Assembly (NCBI GenBank): GCA_050699635.1
Contig: JBOHFK010000001.1
Coordinates: forward strand, 112,730 to 176,729
Direction: 5' to 3'
DNA: 64,000 bases
DNA from: GCA-003244245 sp050699635
GTDB taxonomy: Bacteria > Actinomycetota > Actinomycetes > Mycobacteriales > Pseudonocardiaceae
The translations under genes and the position numbers were made by a program. This document shows positions 51,590 through 59,885 of this stretch, one piece after another (within the stretch, counting starts at the first letter, position 1; every line of letters begins with the position of its first letter). The notes beneath the pieces were generated by a model. It saw only the letters and a list, made by a program, of their open reading frames with translations, ran no database searches and was not told the DNA's origin.

Positions 51590-54387
51590 TCGAGTGCCTC
51601 CTCTCCCACCAGTTGCAGGAACGCGTCCTCCAACTGGTGGCGCGCGGCCACGCCCTCGACCCCGATCCCCGCCCCGACCAGCGCGGAAACCGCCGCGGCG
51701 CGCGGCGTGCCATCGAGATGGGCGTGCACCACCCGCCGCTCGACCCCCATCACGTCGACCCCGGACAGATCGCGCAACACGGCGGCGGCCAGCGCCGGGT
51801 CGTCCACGGTGAAGCTCACCGCGCCGGCACCGGCAACGATCTCCGCGACGGTACCGGCGGCCACCAACCGCCCCCGGTGCATGACCACCACGTGGCTGCA
51901 GGTCTGCTCTACCTCGGCGAGCAGGTGGCTGGAGACGAGCACCGTCGCACCGCGCAGGGCGTAGTCGCGCAGCACCTCGCGCATCGCGTGGATCTGCGGC
52001 GGGTCCAGGCCGTTGGTCGGCTCGTCCAGCACCAGCAGATCCGGCTTGCCGAGCATGGCCTGGGCGATCGCCAGGCGTTGCCGCATCCCTTGGCTGTAGG
52101 TCGACACCCGCCGCTGCACCGCACGGCCCAATCCGGCGATCTCCAGCACCTCCTCGACACCGGCATCCGCCGTGGGACGACCGGTAGCCGCCCAATACAG
52201 CCGGAGGTTCTGCGCCCCAGTCAGGTGCGGGAGGAAACCTGGGCCCTCCACGAACGACCCGATCCGGGACAGCACCGCCGACCCCGCCGCGACCCGGTGC
52301 CCGAAGGCCCGCAGCTCCCCGCTGGTGGGCTGGATGAGCCCCATCAGCATCCGCAGCACGGTCGTCTTGCCCGCCCCATTGGGTCCCAGCAGGCCCAGCA
52401 CCTGGCCGCGCTCAACGCGGAAAGACAGGCCGTCGACGGCGGTGAGGCCACCCGGATACCGCTTGGTCAGGTTCGACACCACCAAGGGCACCCCGGCCAA
52501 GTCGGGGTCGTCGTCATCGGCACGCCGGCGGCGTAGCACGGCGATCACCCAGAGCCCAGTCACCAGCGTGGCCAGCCCACCCAGCCCAACGAGCTGGCCG
52601 ACCGGAAGCGGCCCGGACACCTGCTCGCCAGGCACGATCGGCACCGCCAGCGATGCATCATCGGCCAGCGACACCGTGTACCCGGCGGGTTGCGGAGGCA
52701 CCGCATAACCGCGGTCGGTGGTGGCCACGGCAAGTTCCAGCCGGTGACCGGCCTGCACCGGTCGTACCGCCCCGGCGAGTGTCACGGTGAACTCCACCGG
52801 GGCACCGTCGGCGGCCAGCGGGCCGATCCGCACCGGGGCCACCACCCCCCCGGGCAGGATGCGGCGGCCGTCCGGCCCGAGATCGTAGAGCTTGACGAAC
52901 AGCACCGCGTCCGACGGTGGGGGGGTGTTGATGGCCGGGGGCGTGCCGGTGGCTGCGGTAGCGACCCGCAACCGGATCTGCGACGCTCCGGCGATCTCCA
53001 GCGGGTCGGCCAGCGGATCGGTCACGAATGTCGCGGTTTGCCCGGGCACGTCCACCGCAACCCCGTCGAGACTGGCGGCGCCGTCGGGCAGCGCCACACC
53101 CAGGCCTGGGAGGCTGCTCAGTGCGGCTGGGCTGCCGCCGGGTGGGCGGATCACCAGCTGCGGCGCACCGTGCAGGGTCAGCTGCCGGTGCTGCACCGGG
53201 TCGTTGCCCAGCCCGGGATAGGCCGGAGCGTGCACGGTCCGCGGAGCGATGCCACGCCGGGTGCCGAACAGTGCCGACACCTGGTAGTCGAATCCGGTGC
53301 CGGGATCGGCACCGAGGCGCCGCAAGTAGTAGTCGAACCAGTCGCCGACCTGCTGCTGCAGCGCAGCGCTGGGCGCGCCGCCGTCGTGCCCGCCCGAGTA
53401 CCAGATCACCTTCAGCGGGGCTCTGGCCGAGGCGAGTTGCCTGGCGGTGGCGTCGGCCTGGTCCAGCCCGAACAGGGTGTCATGTTCGCCCTGGATGAGC
53501 AGGGTTGGCGCGGTGATGGCGCCTGCCACGGTCGCGGGGGAGGAGCGGCGCAGCAGCGCCTCGATCTGCGGGGTGGGGCTGCCGGTGGCGGCGGCCTGGG
53601 CGTAGGCCGTACACACCTCGGGACGGAACCGCCCGCACAAACCAGGGGTTTCGGCACCCGAGCGGGGTGCTGCGCCGAAGAAGTAGCCCGCCCAGTCCCG
53701 CTTGAACACTCCGCCCGGGGCGAAGGCTCCCGCAGCCGGGGTTCCACCGGGGATGGGTGCCCGGCTGGCGGCGTTCGGGAACAGCGCCTGGGCCAGGTCG
53801 TTCCAGGTGATTTCCGGTGCCAGCGCATCGACCCGCCGGTCGGTCCCGGCCAGCAACAGGGCCAGCGCGCCGCCGTAGGACCCGCCGGTGACACCGACCC
53901 GGGGATCGCCGGGTCCATCGCGCAGCACATCGGGGCGCCTGGCCAGCCAGTCCACCAGCGCCCGGGCGTCGGCCACCTCGTAGTCGGGGGAGTCGAGGCC
54001 GATCTGCCCGGTGCTGGCACCGAATCCGCGGGCGGTCCAGGCGAGCACGACGAACCCCCGGCGGGCCAGTGCGGCTGCGTCGGAACTGACCGAGTCCTTG
54101 CTGCCACCGAAACCGTGTGCCACCAGCACGGCCGGGGCCGGGGTGATAGCCGGTCGGTAGACCGTGGCGTCCAGGTGCACCGGAGCGGTGACACCCGGCC
54201 CTCCCGGCACGTCGATCGTGACGTTCTCGATCGCTACCGGCGGCGGATCGGGGGCCATGGTGACCCCCAGCGCCACTGTGATCGCCAGCACTGGGACGGC
54301 CAGCGCAGCGACGCTCAGCAAGACGACCAGCCGCCAGCGCGGCCGGATCAGCCGAGTGGGTCTGGCCAGTCGGGCCGTTCGGGGCAC
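51586..54387 (-). CDS. Extracellular S15/CocE-like hydrolase fused to an ABC ATPase
   Basis: A 933-residue protein, GTG start. N-terminal helix at 19-40; alpha/beta-hydrolase of X-Pro dipeptidyl-peptidase/CocE type, about 50-350, with likely triad Ser170 (GVTGGSYGG), Asp303 (QGEHDTLF) and His334 (YSGGHDGG). A beta-rich C-terminal jelly-roll-like domain spans about 400-590, as in S15 enzymes. A second membrane helix at 598-618 is followed by a complete ABC ATPase: Walker A GPNGAGKT at 668-675, signature YSQGM at 764-768, Walker B LLVLDEPTNGLD near 784-795, and the H-loop His821. The topology fits: hydrolase outside, ATPase inside. Coupled to the permease gene. Confidence 0.9.
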   Translation of the reverse strand: MPRTARLARPTRLIRPRWRLVVLLSVAALAVPVLAITVALGVTMAPDPPPVAIENVTIDVPGGPGVTAPVHLDATVYRPAITPAPAVLVAHGFGGSKDSVSSDAAALARRGFVVLAWTARGFGASTGQIGLDSPDYEVADARALVDWLARRPDVLRDGPGDPRVGVTGGSYGGALALLLAGTDRRVDALAPEITWNDLAQALFPNAASRAPIPGGTPAAGAFAPGGVFKRDWAGYFFGAAPRSGAETPGLCGRFRPEVCTAYAQAAATGSPTPQIEALLRRSSPATVAGAITAPTLLIQGEHDTLFGLDQADATARQLASARAPLKVIWYSGGHDGGAPSAALQQQVGDWFDYYLRRLGADPGTGFDYQVSALFGTRRGIAPRTVHAPAYPGLGNDPVQHRQLTLHGAPQLVIRPPGGSPAALSSLPGLGVALPDGAASLDGVAVDVPGQTATFVTDPLADPLEIAGASQIRLRVATAATGTPPAINTPPPSDAVLFVKLYDLGPDGRRILPGGVVAPVRIGPLAADGAPVEFTVTLAGAVRPVQAGHRLELAVATTDRGYAVPPQPAGYTVSLADDASLAVPIVPGEQVSGPLPVGQLVGLGGLATLVTGLWVIAVLRRRRADDDDPDLAGVPLVVSNLTKRYPGGLTAVDGLSFRVERGQVLGLLGPNGAGKTTVLRMLMGLIQPTSGELRAFGHRVAAGSAVLSRIGSFVEGPGFLPHLTGAQNLRLYWAATGRPTADAGVEEVLEIAGLGRAVQRRVSTYSQGMRQRLAIAQAMLGKPDLLVLDEPTNGLDPPQIHAMREVLRDYALRGATVLVSSHLLAEVEQTCSHVVVMHRGRLVAAGTVAEIVAGAGAVSFTVDDPALAAAVLRDLSGVDVMGVERRVVHAHLDGTPRAAAVSALVGAGIGVEGVAARHQLEDAFLQLVGEEALE

Positions 54388-54516
54388 GCCACCGACGGTA
54401 GGTCACCACGGACCGGGGCCGCAGCCGTCTCAGCGGATTCTCAGCGCGCCACTGAACGTGATCCCTGCTACCCGGGGTGGTGCCGACGGAGGGGATAGGG
54501 GAGACTGGCCCATACG

Positions 54517-54632
54517 TGGAGGGGAGTATTCCTTCGCGGCGGCATCGTCAACACGGTTTGCCCGCACTGCGGGCGCCCGGTGCCGTCGACCGGTCCGCCG
54601 GTGGAAGAGACCTCCGGTGTCCGACGCATGCC
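54517..54632 (+). promoter_or_regulatory. yybP-ykoY (manganese) riboswitch candidate
   Basis: The 5' leader of the TerC gene contains conserved pieces of the yybP-ykoY fold in order: GGGGAGTA at 54521-54528, GTCAACAC at 54547-54554, and GGAAGAGACCT at 54603-54613. GC-rich stems lie between and after. These elements sense Mn2+ and commonly precede TerC or MntP genes. The end is approximate; the TerC start is 21 nt further. Confidence 0.7.
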
Positions 54633-54652
54633 GTCTGCCCGGAGGTTCTCTC

Positions 54653-55684
54653 ATGGATGTGCCCACATGGGTATGGCTGGCCACGGTGGGCGGTCTCGGC
54701 ATCCTGTTCGGCCTCGATCTGGTCATCGTCGATCGCAAGCCACACGTGGTGGGCATGGCTGAGGCGGCCCGGTGGGTGGTGTTCTACCTCGCCTGTGCGG
54801 CGGCCTTCGGGTTAGGTGTTTGGCTGTTCGCGGGGAGCGAATTCGCTGTCGGGTACTTCGCGGGCTACCTCACCGAGTACTCGTTATCGGTGGACAACCT
54901 GTTCATATTCGTGATCATCATGGCAGCGTTCAAAGTTCCGCCCATCCAGCAACACCGGGTGCTGCTGATCGGCATTGTGCTGGCACTGGCCTTGCGCGGG
55001 GTGTTCATCGCGGCGGGTGCGGCCCTGATCGCCAGCTTCAGCTGGATCTTCTACCTCTTCGGCGCCCTGCTGCTCTACCTAGGCTGGCGGCAGATCCGGG
55101 AACGCAAGCTCGACGCGGAATTCCAGGAGAACGTCGTGCTGCGGGCGCTGCGGAAACTGATACCGGTGACCGAGCACTACGATGGATCGCGGCTCACCGT
55201 CAGGCGGGAGGGCCAGCGGTGGTTCACCCCGATGCTCGTCGTGATGCTCGCTATCGGTTCCGTTGACCTGGTCTTTGCCCTGGACTCCATCCCAGCGATC
55301 TTCGGGCTCACCCAGGAAGCCTTCCTCGTCTTCACCGCCAACGCCTTTGCTCTGATGGGTTTGCGGCAGCTGTACTTCCTCATCGGCGGGCTGCTCGTCA
55401 GGCTCATCTACCTGTCCATCGGGCTGGGCGTGATCCTGGGGTTCATCGGTGTGAAGCTGCTGCTCGATGCGCTCAACGACAACTCGCTGCCTTTCCTCAA
55501 TGCCGGGCAACCACTGGATGCGGTGCCGACAGTAGGCACCGCGCTCTCGCTCGGTGTCATCATCAGCGTGCTGCTGGTGACGACCGTGGCCAGCGTGCTC
55601 ACGACGCGCAGACGGCGTCGCAACGGTTCACCGGCGCGCTCAGAGACGGTCACGTCGCAGGCCCGCCCTCAGGGAGCCGAATAA
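54653..55684 (+). CDS. TerC-family integral membrane protein
   Basis: A 343-residue polytopic protein from ATG 54653, with GGAGG 7 nt upstream. It has about nine helices. TerC features include YLTEYSLSVDNLFIFVIIMAAF and VMLAIGSVDLVFALDSIPAIFGLT, with acidic residues (Glu-x-x-Leu-Ser-Val-Asp-Asn and Asp-x-x-Phe-Ala-x-Asp-Ser) within the membrane. TerC/Alx relatives are implicated in Mn2+ efflux or in metalating exported proteins, which fits the upstream riboswitch candidate. It ends 4 bp before the convergent treZ. Confidence 0.93.
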   Translation: MDVPTWVWLATVGGLGILFGLDLVIVDRKPHVVGMAEAARWVVFYLACAAAFGLGVWLFAGSEFAVGYFAGYLTEYSLSVDNLFIFVIIMAAFKVPPIQQHRVLLIGIVLALALRGVFIAAGAALIASFSWIFYLFGALLLYLGWRQIRERKLDAEFQENVVLRALRKLIPVTEHYDGSRLTVRREGQRWFTPMLVVMLAIGSVDLVFALDSIPAIFGLTQEAFLVFTANAFALMGLRQLYFLIGGLLVRLIYLSIGLGVILGFIGVKLLLDALNDNSLPFLNAGQPLDAVPTVGTALSLGVIISVLLVTTVASVLTTRRRRRNGSPARSETVTSQARPQGAE

Positions 55685-55688
55685 GGCG

Positions 55689-57428
55689 CTACCCGCGATG
55701 TGACGGGTCCTCGACGATAGCCACGGTGTCGGGCGGCAACAGCAGCTCCTCCTCGTTGTGAGTGATACCTGGGTCGGAGGCCGCGAGCATTCTCGCCGTG
55801 GCCGCAACGGGGACGGTCCAGCCGGTAGCGCCGAGGTTGCAGACCACCCGTACCGGCCCGCGCCGCAGGACCAGCCCGTCGTGGTCGTGGTCGACATGCA
55901 CCCGGTTCAGCTGGCCGTCGGTAAGGGCCGGGATCTGTTTGCGCAGCGCAATGAGACTGCGGTACCAGGCCAGCAGCGAGGAGTGCGGTTCCTTGTCGGG
56001 TTCGGCCCAGTCGAGCCGGGACCGCTCAAACGTGGCCGGATCCTGCGGGTCGGGCACCTGGGTGGGGTCCCAGCCGAAAGCGGCGAATTCCCGGCGGCGG
56101 CCGTTGCTGACCGCCCTGCCCAGCTCGGGATCCTCGTGGTCGGTGAAGTACTGGAACGGGCTCGTTGCACCCCATTCCTCACCCTGGAACAGCAGGGGCA
56201 CGAACGGCGAGGTGAACAGCAGCGCGGCGGCGATCCGCAGCCGACCTGGGCTTGTCAGCGCGCCGAGCCGGTCCCCGACGGCGCGGTTGCCGATCTGGTC
56301 GTGGTTCTGGGTGCACACCACAAATTGGTGGCCGGACAGCCCGGTGGGTGCGCGGCCGTGCATGCGGCGGCGGTGTGGCGACCACATCCCGTCGTAGACC
56401 CACGCCTGGCGCAGCGCCTTGGCCAGCAGGTCCAGCGGCCCGAAATCCTCGTAGTAGCCGTCACGCTCGCCGGTCAGGGTGGTGTGCAGGGCGTGGTGCC
56501 ATTCGTCGGCCCAGGCGGCGTCGAGACCGTAGCCGCCGGCGTCCCGGCTGCGGACGAATCTCGGGTCGTTCAGATCGCTTTCGGCAATGAGGAACAGCGG
56601 CCGGTGCAGGTGGGCGCCGAGGGCGGCGACCTCCACGGCGAGTTGTTCGAGGATGTGCACCGCGGAGTCGTCGACCAGGGCGTGGACGGCGTCGAGGCGC
56701 AGCCCGTCGCAGTGGTAATCGCGCAGCCACATCAGGGCGTTGTCGATGACGAACCGGCGCACCTCGTCGCTGCCGGGCCCGTCGAGGTTCACCCCCGCGC
56801 CCCAGTTCGTCTGGTGCCGCTCGGAGAAGTAGCCGCCGAATTGCGGCAGGTAGTTCCCGGCGGGGCCGAGATGGTTGTAGACCACGTCCATGATCACGCC
56901 GACGCCTACCCGGTGGCAGGCGTCGATGAGGCGCTTGAGCCCCTCGGGACCACCATAGGCGTGGTGGGGGGCGTAGAGATCCACGCCGTCGTAACCCCAG
57001 CCCCGCCGGCCGGCGAACTCGGCTACCGGCAACAACTCGATCGCGTCGACGCCCAGGTCGACCAGGTGGTCCAGCCGCTCGATGACGGCATCGAAGGTGC
57101 CCTGCGGGGTGAAAGTGCCCACGTGGAGCTCGTAGAGCACGGCGCCGGGCAGCGGCATACCCCGCCAGCCGGCGTCGTGCCACCGGTAGGCGCGGTGATT
57201 GACCACCTCGGACGGGCCGTGGACCCCCTCGGGTTGGAAGGCCGAGCGGGGATCGGGAAGGGGTGGGCTGCCGTCGAGGGAGAACGCATAGCGGCTGCCT
57301 GCCCCAGCACCCTCAACGGACACCTGCCACCAGCCACCCTCGTCGGGGTGCATGGGTGGTCGCCGGTCCCCGAGCACCAGCTCCACTTGCGTGGCTGCCG
57401 GGGCCCACACCGTGAACTCGTGGTTCAT
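55689..57428 (-). CDS. treZ: Malto-oligosyltrehalose trehalohydrolase
   Basis: A 579-residue GH13 enzyme cleaving trehalose from maltooligosyl-trehalose. An N-terminal carbohydrate-binding-like domain (MNHEFTVWAPAATQVEL) precedes the barrel. Landmarks are AVLYELHVGTFTPQGTFDAVIERL, MDVVYNHLGPAGNYL, DGLRLDAVHAL (nucleophile Asp), FLIAESDLNDPR (acid Glu) and TQNHDQIGNRA. It normally works with TreY, which is not in the window. ATG start at 57428. Confidence 0.96.
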   Translation of the reverse strand: MNHEFTVWAPAATQVELVLGDRRPPMHPDEGGWWQVSVEGAGAGSRYAFSLDGSPPLPDPRSAFQPEGVHGPSEVVNHRAYRWHDAGWRGMPLPGAVLYELHVGTFTPQGTFDAVIERLDHLVDLGVDAIELLPVAEFAGRRGWGYDGVDLYAPHHAYGGPEGLKRLIDACHRVGVGVIMDVVYNHLGPAGNYLPQFGGYFSERHQTNWGAGVNLDGPGSDEVRRFVIDNALMWLRDYHCDGLRLDAVHALVDDSAVHILEQLAVEVAALGAHLHRPLFLIAESDLNDPRFVRSRDAGGYGLDAAWADEWHHALHTTLTGERDGYYEDFGPLDLLAKALRQAWVYDGMWSPHRRRMHGRAPTGLSGHQFVVCTQNHDQIGNRAVGDRLGALTSPGRLRIAAALLFTSPFVPLLFQGEEWGATSPFQYFTDHEDPELGRAVSNGRRREFAAFGWDPTQVPDPQDPATFERSRLDWAEPDKEPHSSLLAWYRSLIALRKQIPALTDGQLNRVHVDHDHDGLVLRRGPVRVVCNLGATGWTVPVAATARMLAASDPGITHNEEELLLPPDTVAIVEDPSHRG

Positions 57429-57824
57429 CCACCCTCCCGGCCAGCGCGGTGTTGGGATCGGGACTACCGCCCAGAGTTACCTATGCCCGCCCATCACGCC
57501 AGCGGTGGCGCTAGGCGCTGCCATCGCGGTCGTGGATAGCGGCGCCGGTTCCTGTGGACCCGCACGTCACATCGTCCTGCGCCGTCGGCTCCTACCACAG
57601 CTTGAACGTCCTCAGCTGCCGAATAGCGGTTGTGAGCGAGGCGGCCTGCTCTCAGTGGAGCAACTTGTCGGCAGTAACTAGTCGTGGGCGGTGGCGCGAG
57701 GGCGACCGACGGCCGATGAGGGACAAGACGGTCCGCGCCAGGCCCAACACTGGGCCCACTTGTAGCGCGAACCCGATCCTGCAGGTCCCGCCGCGCGGTG
57801 TGGCCGCCGGCAAACGCGGTGCGG
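57429..57824. other. Intergenic region, no convincing gene
   Basis: This 396-bp stretch lies between treZ and the MDMPI gene. Open frames on both strands cross it, but their composition is Arg/Pro-rich and shadow-like with no family signal. I see no RNA gene or repeat array. Confidence 0.5.
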
Positions 57825-58487
57825 TCATTGCCTTCCATCGGACCGGGGCCGTGGGTTGGTTGGTGAGGTTGCGAGGGAGGCGACGCCCGAACCGTGCAGG
57901 GTGTCCACCACGGCGGCGGTACGCCCGGTGAGAAGAAGTAGAAGCGATAGGGCGGTGCCGGCCACCGCAGGGCCGGCACCGACCGTCCAATCGGTGTCGG
58001 TCGCTGTCAAGGTCAGGCCGGCGAGGTTTCGTCTGGCGTTGAACGGCCACCCCATTGCCCATACCCGCAGCAGCCCTTCGCGGCTGTACTCAGTGGGTAC
58101 AGGAAAGTCGCGGCCGAGCGGAAGGGTGATGTCTTGGCTGTGCACGATCACGTCGAAAAGCGAGTTACGGGTGTCGAGCACCTTGGCGGTCCGTCGGTCG
58201 CCGGCATGCTGGCGGATCTCGGCGACGATGTCGTCGGGGTCCCGGGATCCGTGACTGATCGCCAGGAGAGTGTTGATGCGGTGGGGATTGAATCGCGCTC
58301 CCGGCGCAACCGTGATCAAGTCCCACGTGCTGATGGTGGGCACCACCGCCAGGTGGCCCGCGACATCACGCACGCGCCATCCGCGGCACAGCGAAGAAGC
58401 GTTCCATTCGGCCGGGCTCAGGGAGTCCAGCAGGTCCGCGACGCGCAGGCGCATCGCGCGGACACCTGACCAGTACTCCTCGTCCAC
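57825..58487 (-). CDS. Mycothiol-dependent maleylpyruvate isomerase-like (MDMPI/DinB) protein
   Basis: A 220-residue protein. GTG 58487 is chosen because GGGAG lies 5 nt upstream; a TTG at 58499 is possible. The N-terminal four-helix part has VADLLDSLSPAEWNASSLCRGWRVRDVAGHLAVV, the MDMPI N-terminal pattern with a metal-binding His. The later region contains NSLFDVIVHSQDITLPLGR (the conserved His-x-x-Asp) and SREGLLRVWAMGWPFNARR. A detoxification or mycothiol-related role is inferred from the family. It is divergent from MarR with two operator-like palindromes between. Confidence 0.88.
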   Translation of the reverse strand: MDEEYWSGVRAMRLRVADLLDSLSPAEWNASSLCRGWRVRDVAGHLAVVPTISTWDLITVAPGARFNPHRINTLLAISHGSRDPDDIVAEIRQHAGDRRTAKVLDTRNSLFDVIVHSQDITLPLGRDFPVPTEYSREGLLRVWAMGWPFNARRNLAGLTLTATDTDWTVGAGPAVAGTALSLLLLLTGRTAAVVDTLHGSGVASLATSPTNPRPRSDGRQ

Positions 58488-58500
58488 GACGACTCCCAAA

Positions 58501-58537
58501 GTCCGATATTCGGACCATATTAGTCCGAGTATCGGAC
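58501..58537. promoter_or_regulatory. Two perfect palindromes, likely MarR operators
   Basis: GTCCGATATTCGGAC (58501-58515) and GTCCGAGTATCGGAC (58523-58537) have identical 6-bp arms and a 3-bp centre, spaced 22 bp centre to centre, about two helical turns. They sit between the divergent MDMPI and MarR genes, the usual arrangement for a MarR autorepressor. Confidence 0.75.
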
Positions 58538-58555
58538 TTCTGCAATCATGGCGCC

Positions 58556-59023
58556 ATGGCCGACGACGTGGTAGAACTCAATCTCGGGCTCTTGCTGTTC
58601 ATCCCGCACCGCTTCATAGAGACGACCGTCATGGCCGCGTTGAGGGACCACGGCCACAACATCCCGATCAGCCAAGCGCGCGTGTTTCAGCGCATCGCTC
58701 CAGGAGGCTCCCGGCTCGCCGAACTGGCAGAGGCGGCGCAGGTCAGCAAACAGACCGTGGGCTCCATCGTCGACCAGCTTGAGCGGGCGGGCTATGTCCG
58801 GCGCATCCCCGACCCCACCGACGCGCGCGCCCGACTCGTCACACTGACCTCCAAAGGGCACGAGCTCGTGGAGATCAGCATTCCGGTCATCCGTGAGGTC
58901 GAGTCGGCCTGGGAAGCTCACCTGGGCCGGGTTCGGACCCGACAACTCAGGCGGATATTGGCTACTCTCCGCGAGATCACAGATCCCTACATCCAACACC
59001 ACTCGCCTCAGCGTTCACCGTGA
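58556..59023 (+). CDS. MarR-family transcriptional regulator
   Basis: A 155-residue winged-helix regulator. The DNA-binding helices are RLAELAEAAQVSKQTVGSIVDQLERAGYV and the wing is RRIPDPTDARARLVTLTSKG, with the canonical Asp-x-Arg. The ATG at 58556 is 18 bp from the operator pair and no strong ribosome site is seen, so the leader may be very short. It probably represses itself and the divergent MDMPI gene, responding to a small aromatic or oxidative signal (inferred). Confidence 0.93.
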   Translation: MADDVVELNLGLLLFIPHRFIETTVMAALRDHGHNIPISQARVFQRIAPGGSRLAELAEAAQVSKQTVGSIVDQLERAGYVRRIPDPTDARARLVTLTSKGHELVEISIPVIREVESAWEAHLGRVRTRQLRRILATLREITDPYIQHHSPQRSP

Positions 59024-59107
59024 CCTCGCCACCCTGAACCCGTCCGTTTAGCTATCCAGTGCGAACGCCCTCATCTGCCGCTGTGGGTGTTTCGAAGCCG
59101 GTGAGCA

Positions 59108-59346
59108 TCAGCCCCAGCACAGGCAGAACGGATGCCCAGCGGGATCCGCGTAGACGTCCCATCGGGCCATTCGGGCGGAACATGGTTGGGTGCGAGCTGA
59201 ATGCCCAGTCGGGGTTCGCCGTCGACGTAGACACTGTGCCAGTCGTCCTCGGCGTCGACCGTGCCACCCAGCAGCCCGGCCCAGAAGGTGCTCTCGGCGG
59301 TCAGGTCGGTGGCGTCGAAGACGACTATCTGTCGGGCAATCTTCAT
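59108..59346 (-). pseudogene. VOC/glyoxalase-fold protein with an internal deletion
   Basis: The N-terminal half (MKIARQIVVFDATDLTAEST, VYVDGEPRLGIQLAPNHVPP) is a normal VOC start up to PEWPDG. The sequence then jumps to the family's C-terminal end, DVYADPAGHPFCLCWG and a stop at 59108-59110, in another frame. The intervening part of the typical domain, about 45 residues, is missing. As encoded, the frame reads out to a 91-residue product. Non-functional or recently deleted. Confidence 0.75.
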
Positions 59347-59588
59347 CCGATCATCTTCTCACCTGCCGCAGGTGATGCCGGGAGGTTCTCCCCCTCCGAT
59401 GATCAGGACTGCTCAAATGAGACGGCAACTGACGCTCTCTGACGCCGCTGATCGGGAGCTATTCGTCCCGTATCGGTCTGCGCGCTCTGCGGCGCGGGCG
59501 GCGAGGTAGCCAGCCTAGTTGCGGCCAGACGCAGGCGAGATCAACCGCGACAGCGGACAGTAGAGGATCAGCCGCCATCGGTGGTCGG

Positions 59589-59885
59589 TTAGGCCAGGTC
59601 TCCGGCGCGGACACCGGCGAGGACTGCGTGCCAGTCGGCGGTGGCGACGGCAAGCACCGGGCTGTGGGGGCCGAGCTTGCTGTCGCGGACACCGACCCAG
59701 CCGCCCCACTCTGCGGCGACCTCCACGCAGCCATTTTGTCCCTGCGAGTAGCTGGACATGTGCCATCCGGTGGCGGTGGCCAGCTCGGTGGTGACCTCCA
59801 CGCAGTTGCTCTCTGCCTGCGAGTAGCTGGACTTGCGCCACCCGGCCGCGGTGGTCAGCGCGGCGAGCGCCTGGTCGTGGTTCAT
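59589..59885 (-). CDS. DUF397 protein with a duplicated motif
   Basis: A 98-residue protein. DUF397 normally has one WRKSSYS..NCVEV block. Here there are two: WRKSSYSQAESNCVEV (residues about 16-31) and WHMSSYSQGQNGCVEV (about 41-56), followed by GVRDSKLGPHSPVL and the usual tail. It overlaps the upstream XRE-DUF5753 gene by 4 bp. Such pairs are common in actinobacteria, linked to development and TA-like control; the molecular role of DUF397 is not established. Confidence 0.88.
   Translation of the reverse strand: MNHDQALAALTTAAGWRKSSYSQAESNCVEVTTELATATGWHMSSYSQGQNGCVEVAAEWGGWVGVRDSKLGPHSPVLAVATADWHAVLAGVRAGDLA

Noticed and set aside
57494..57979. Reverse-strand ORF between treZ and the MDMPI gene
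   Set aside because: Pro/Arg-rich composition, overlap with the MDMPI gene, and no recognisable family; treated as non-coding.
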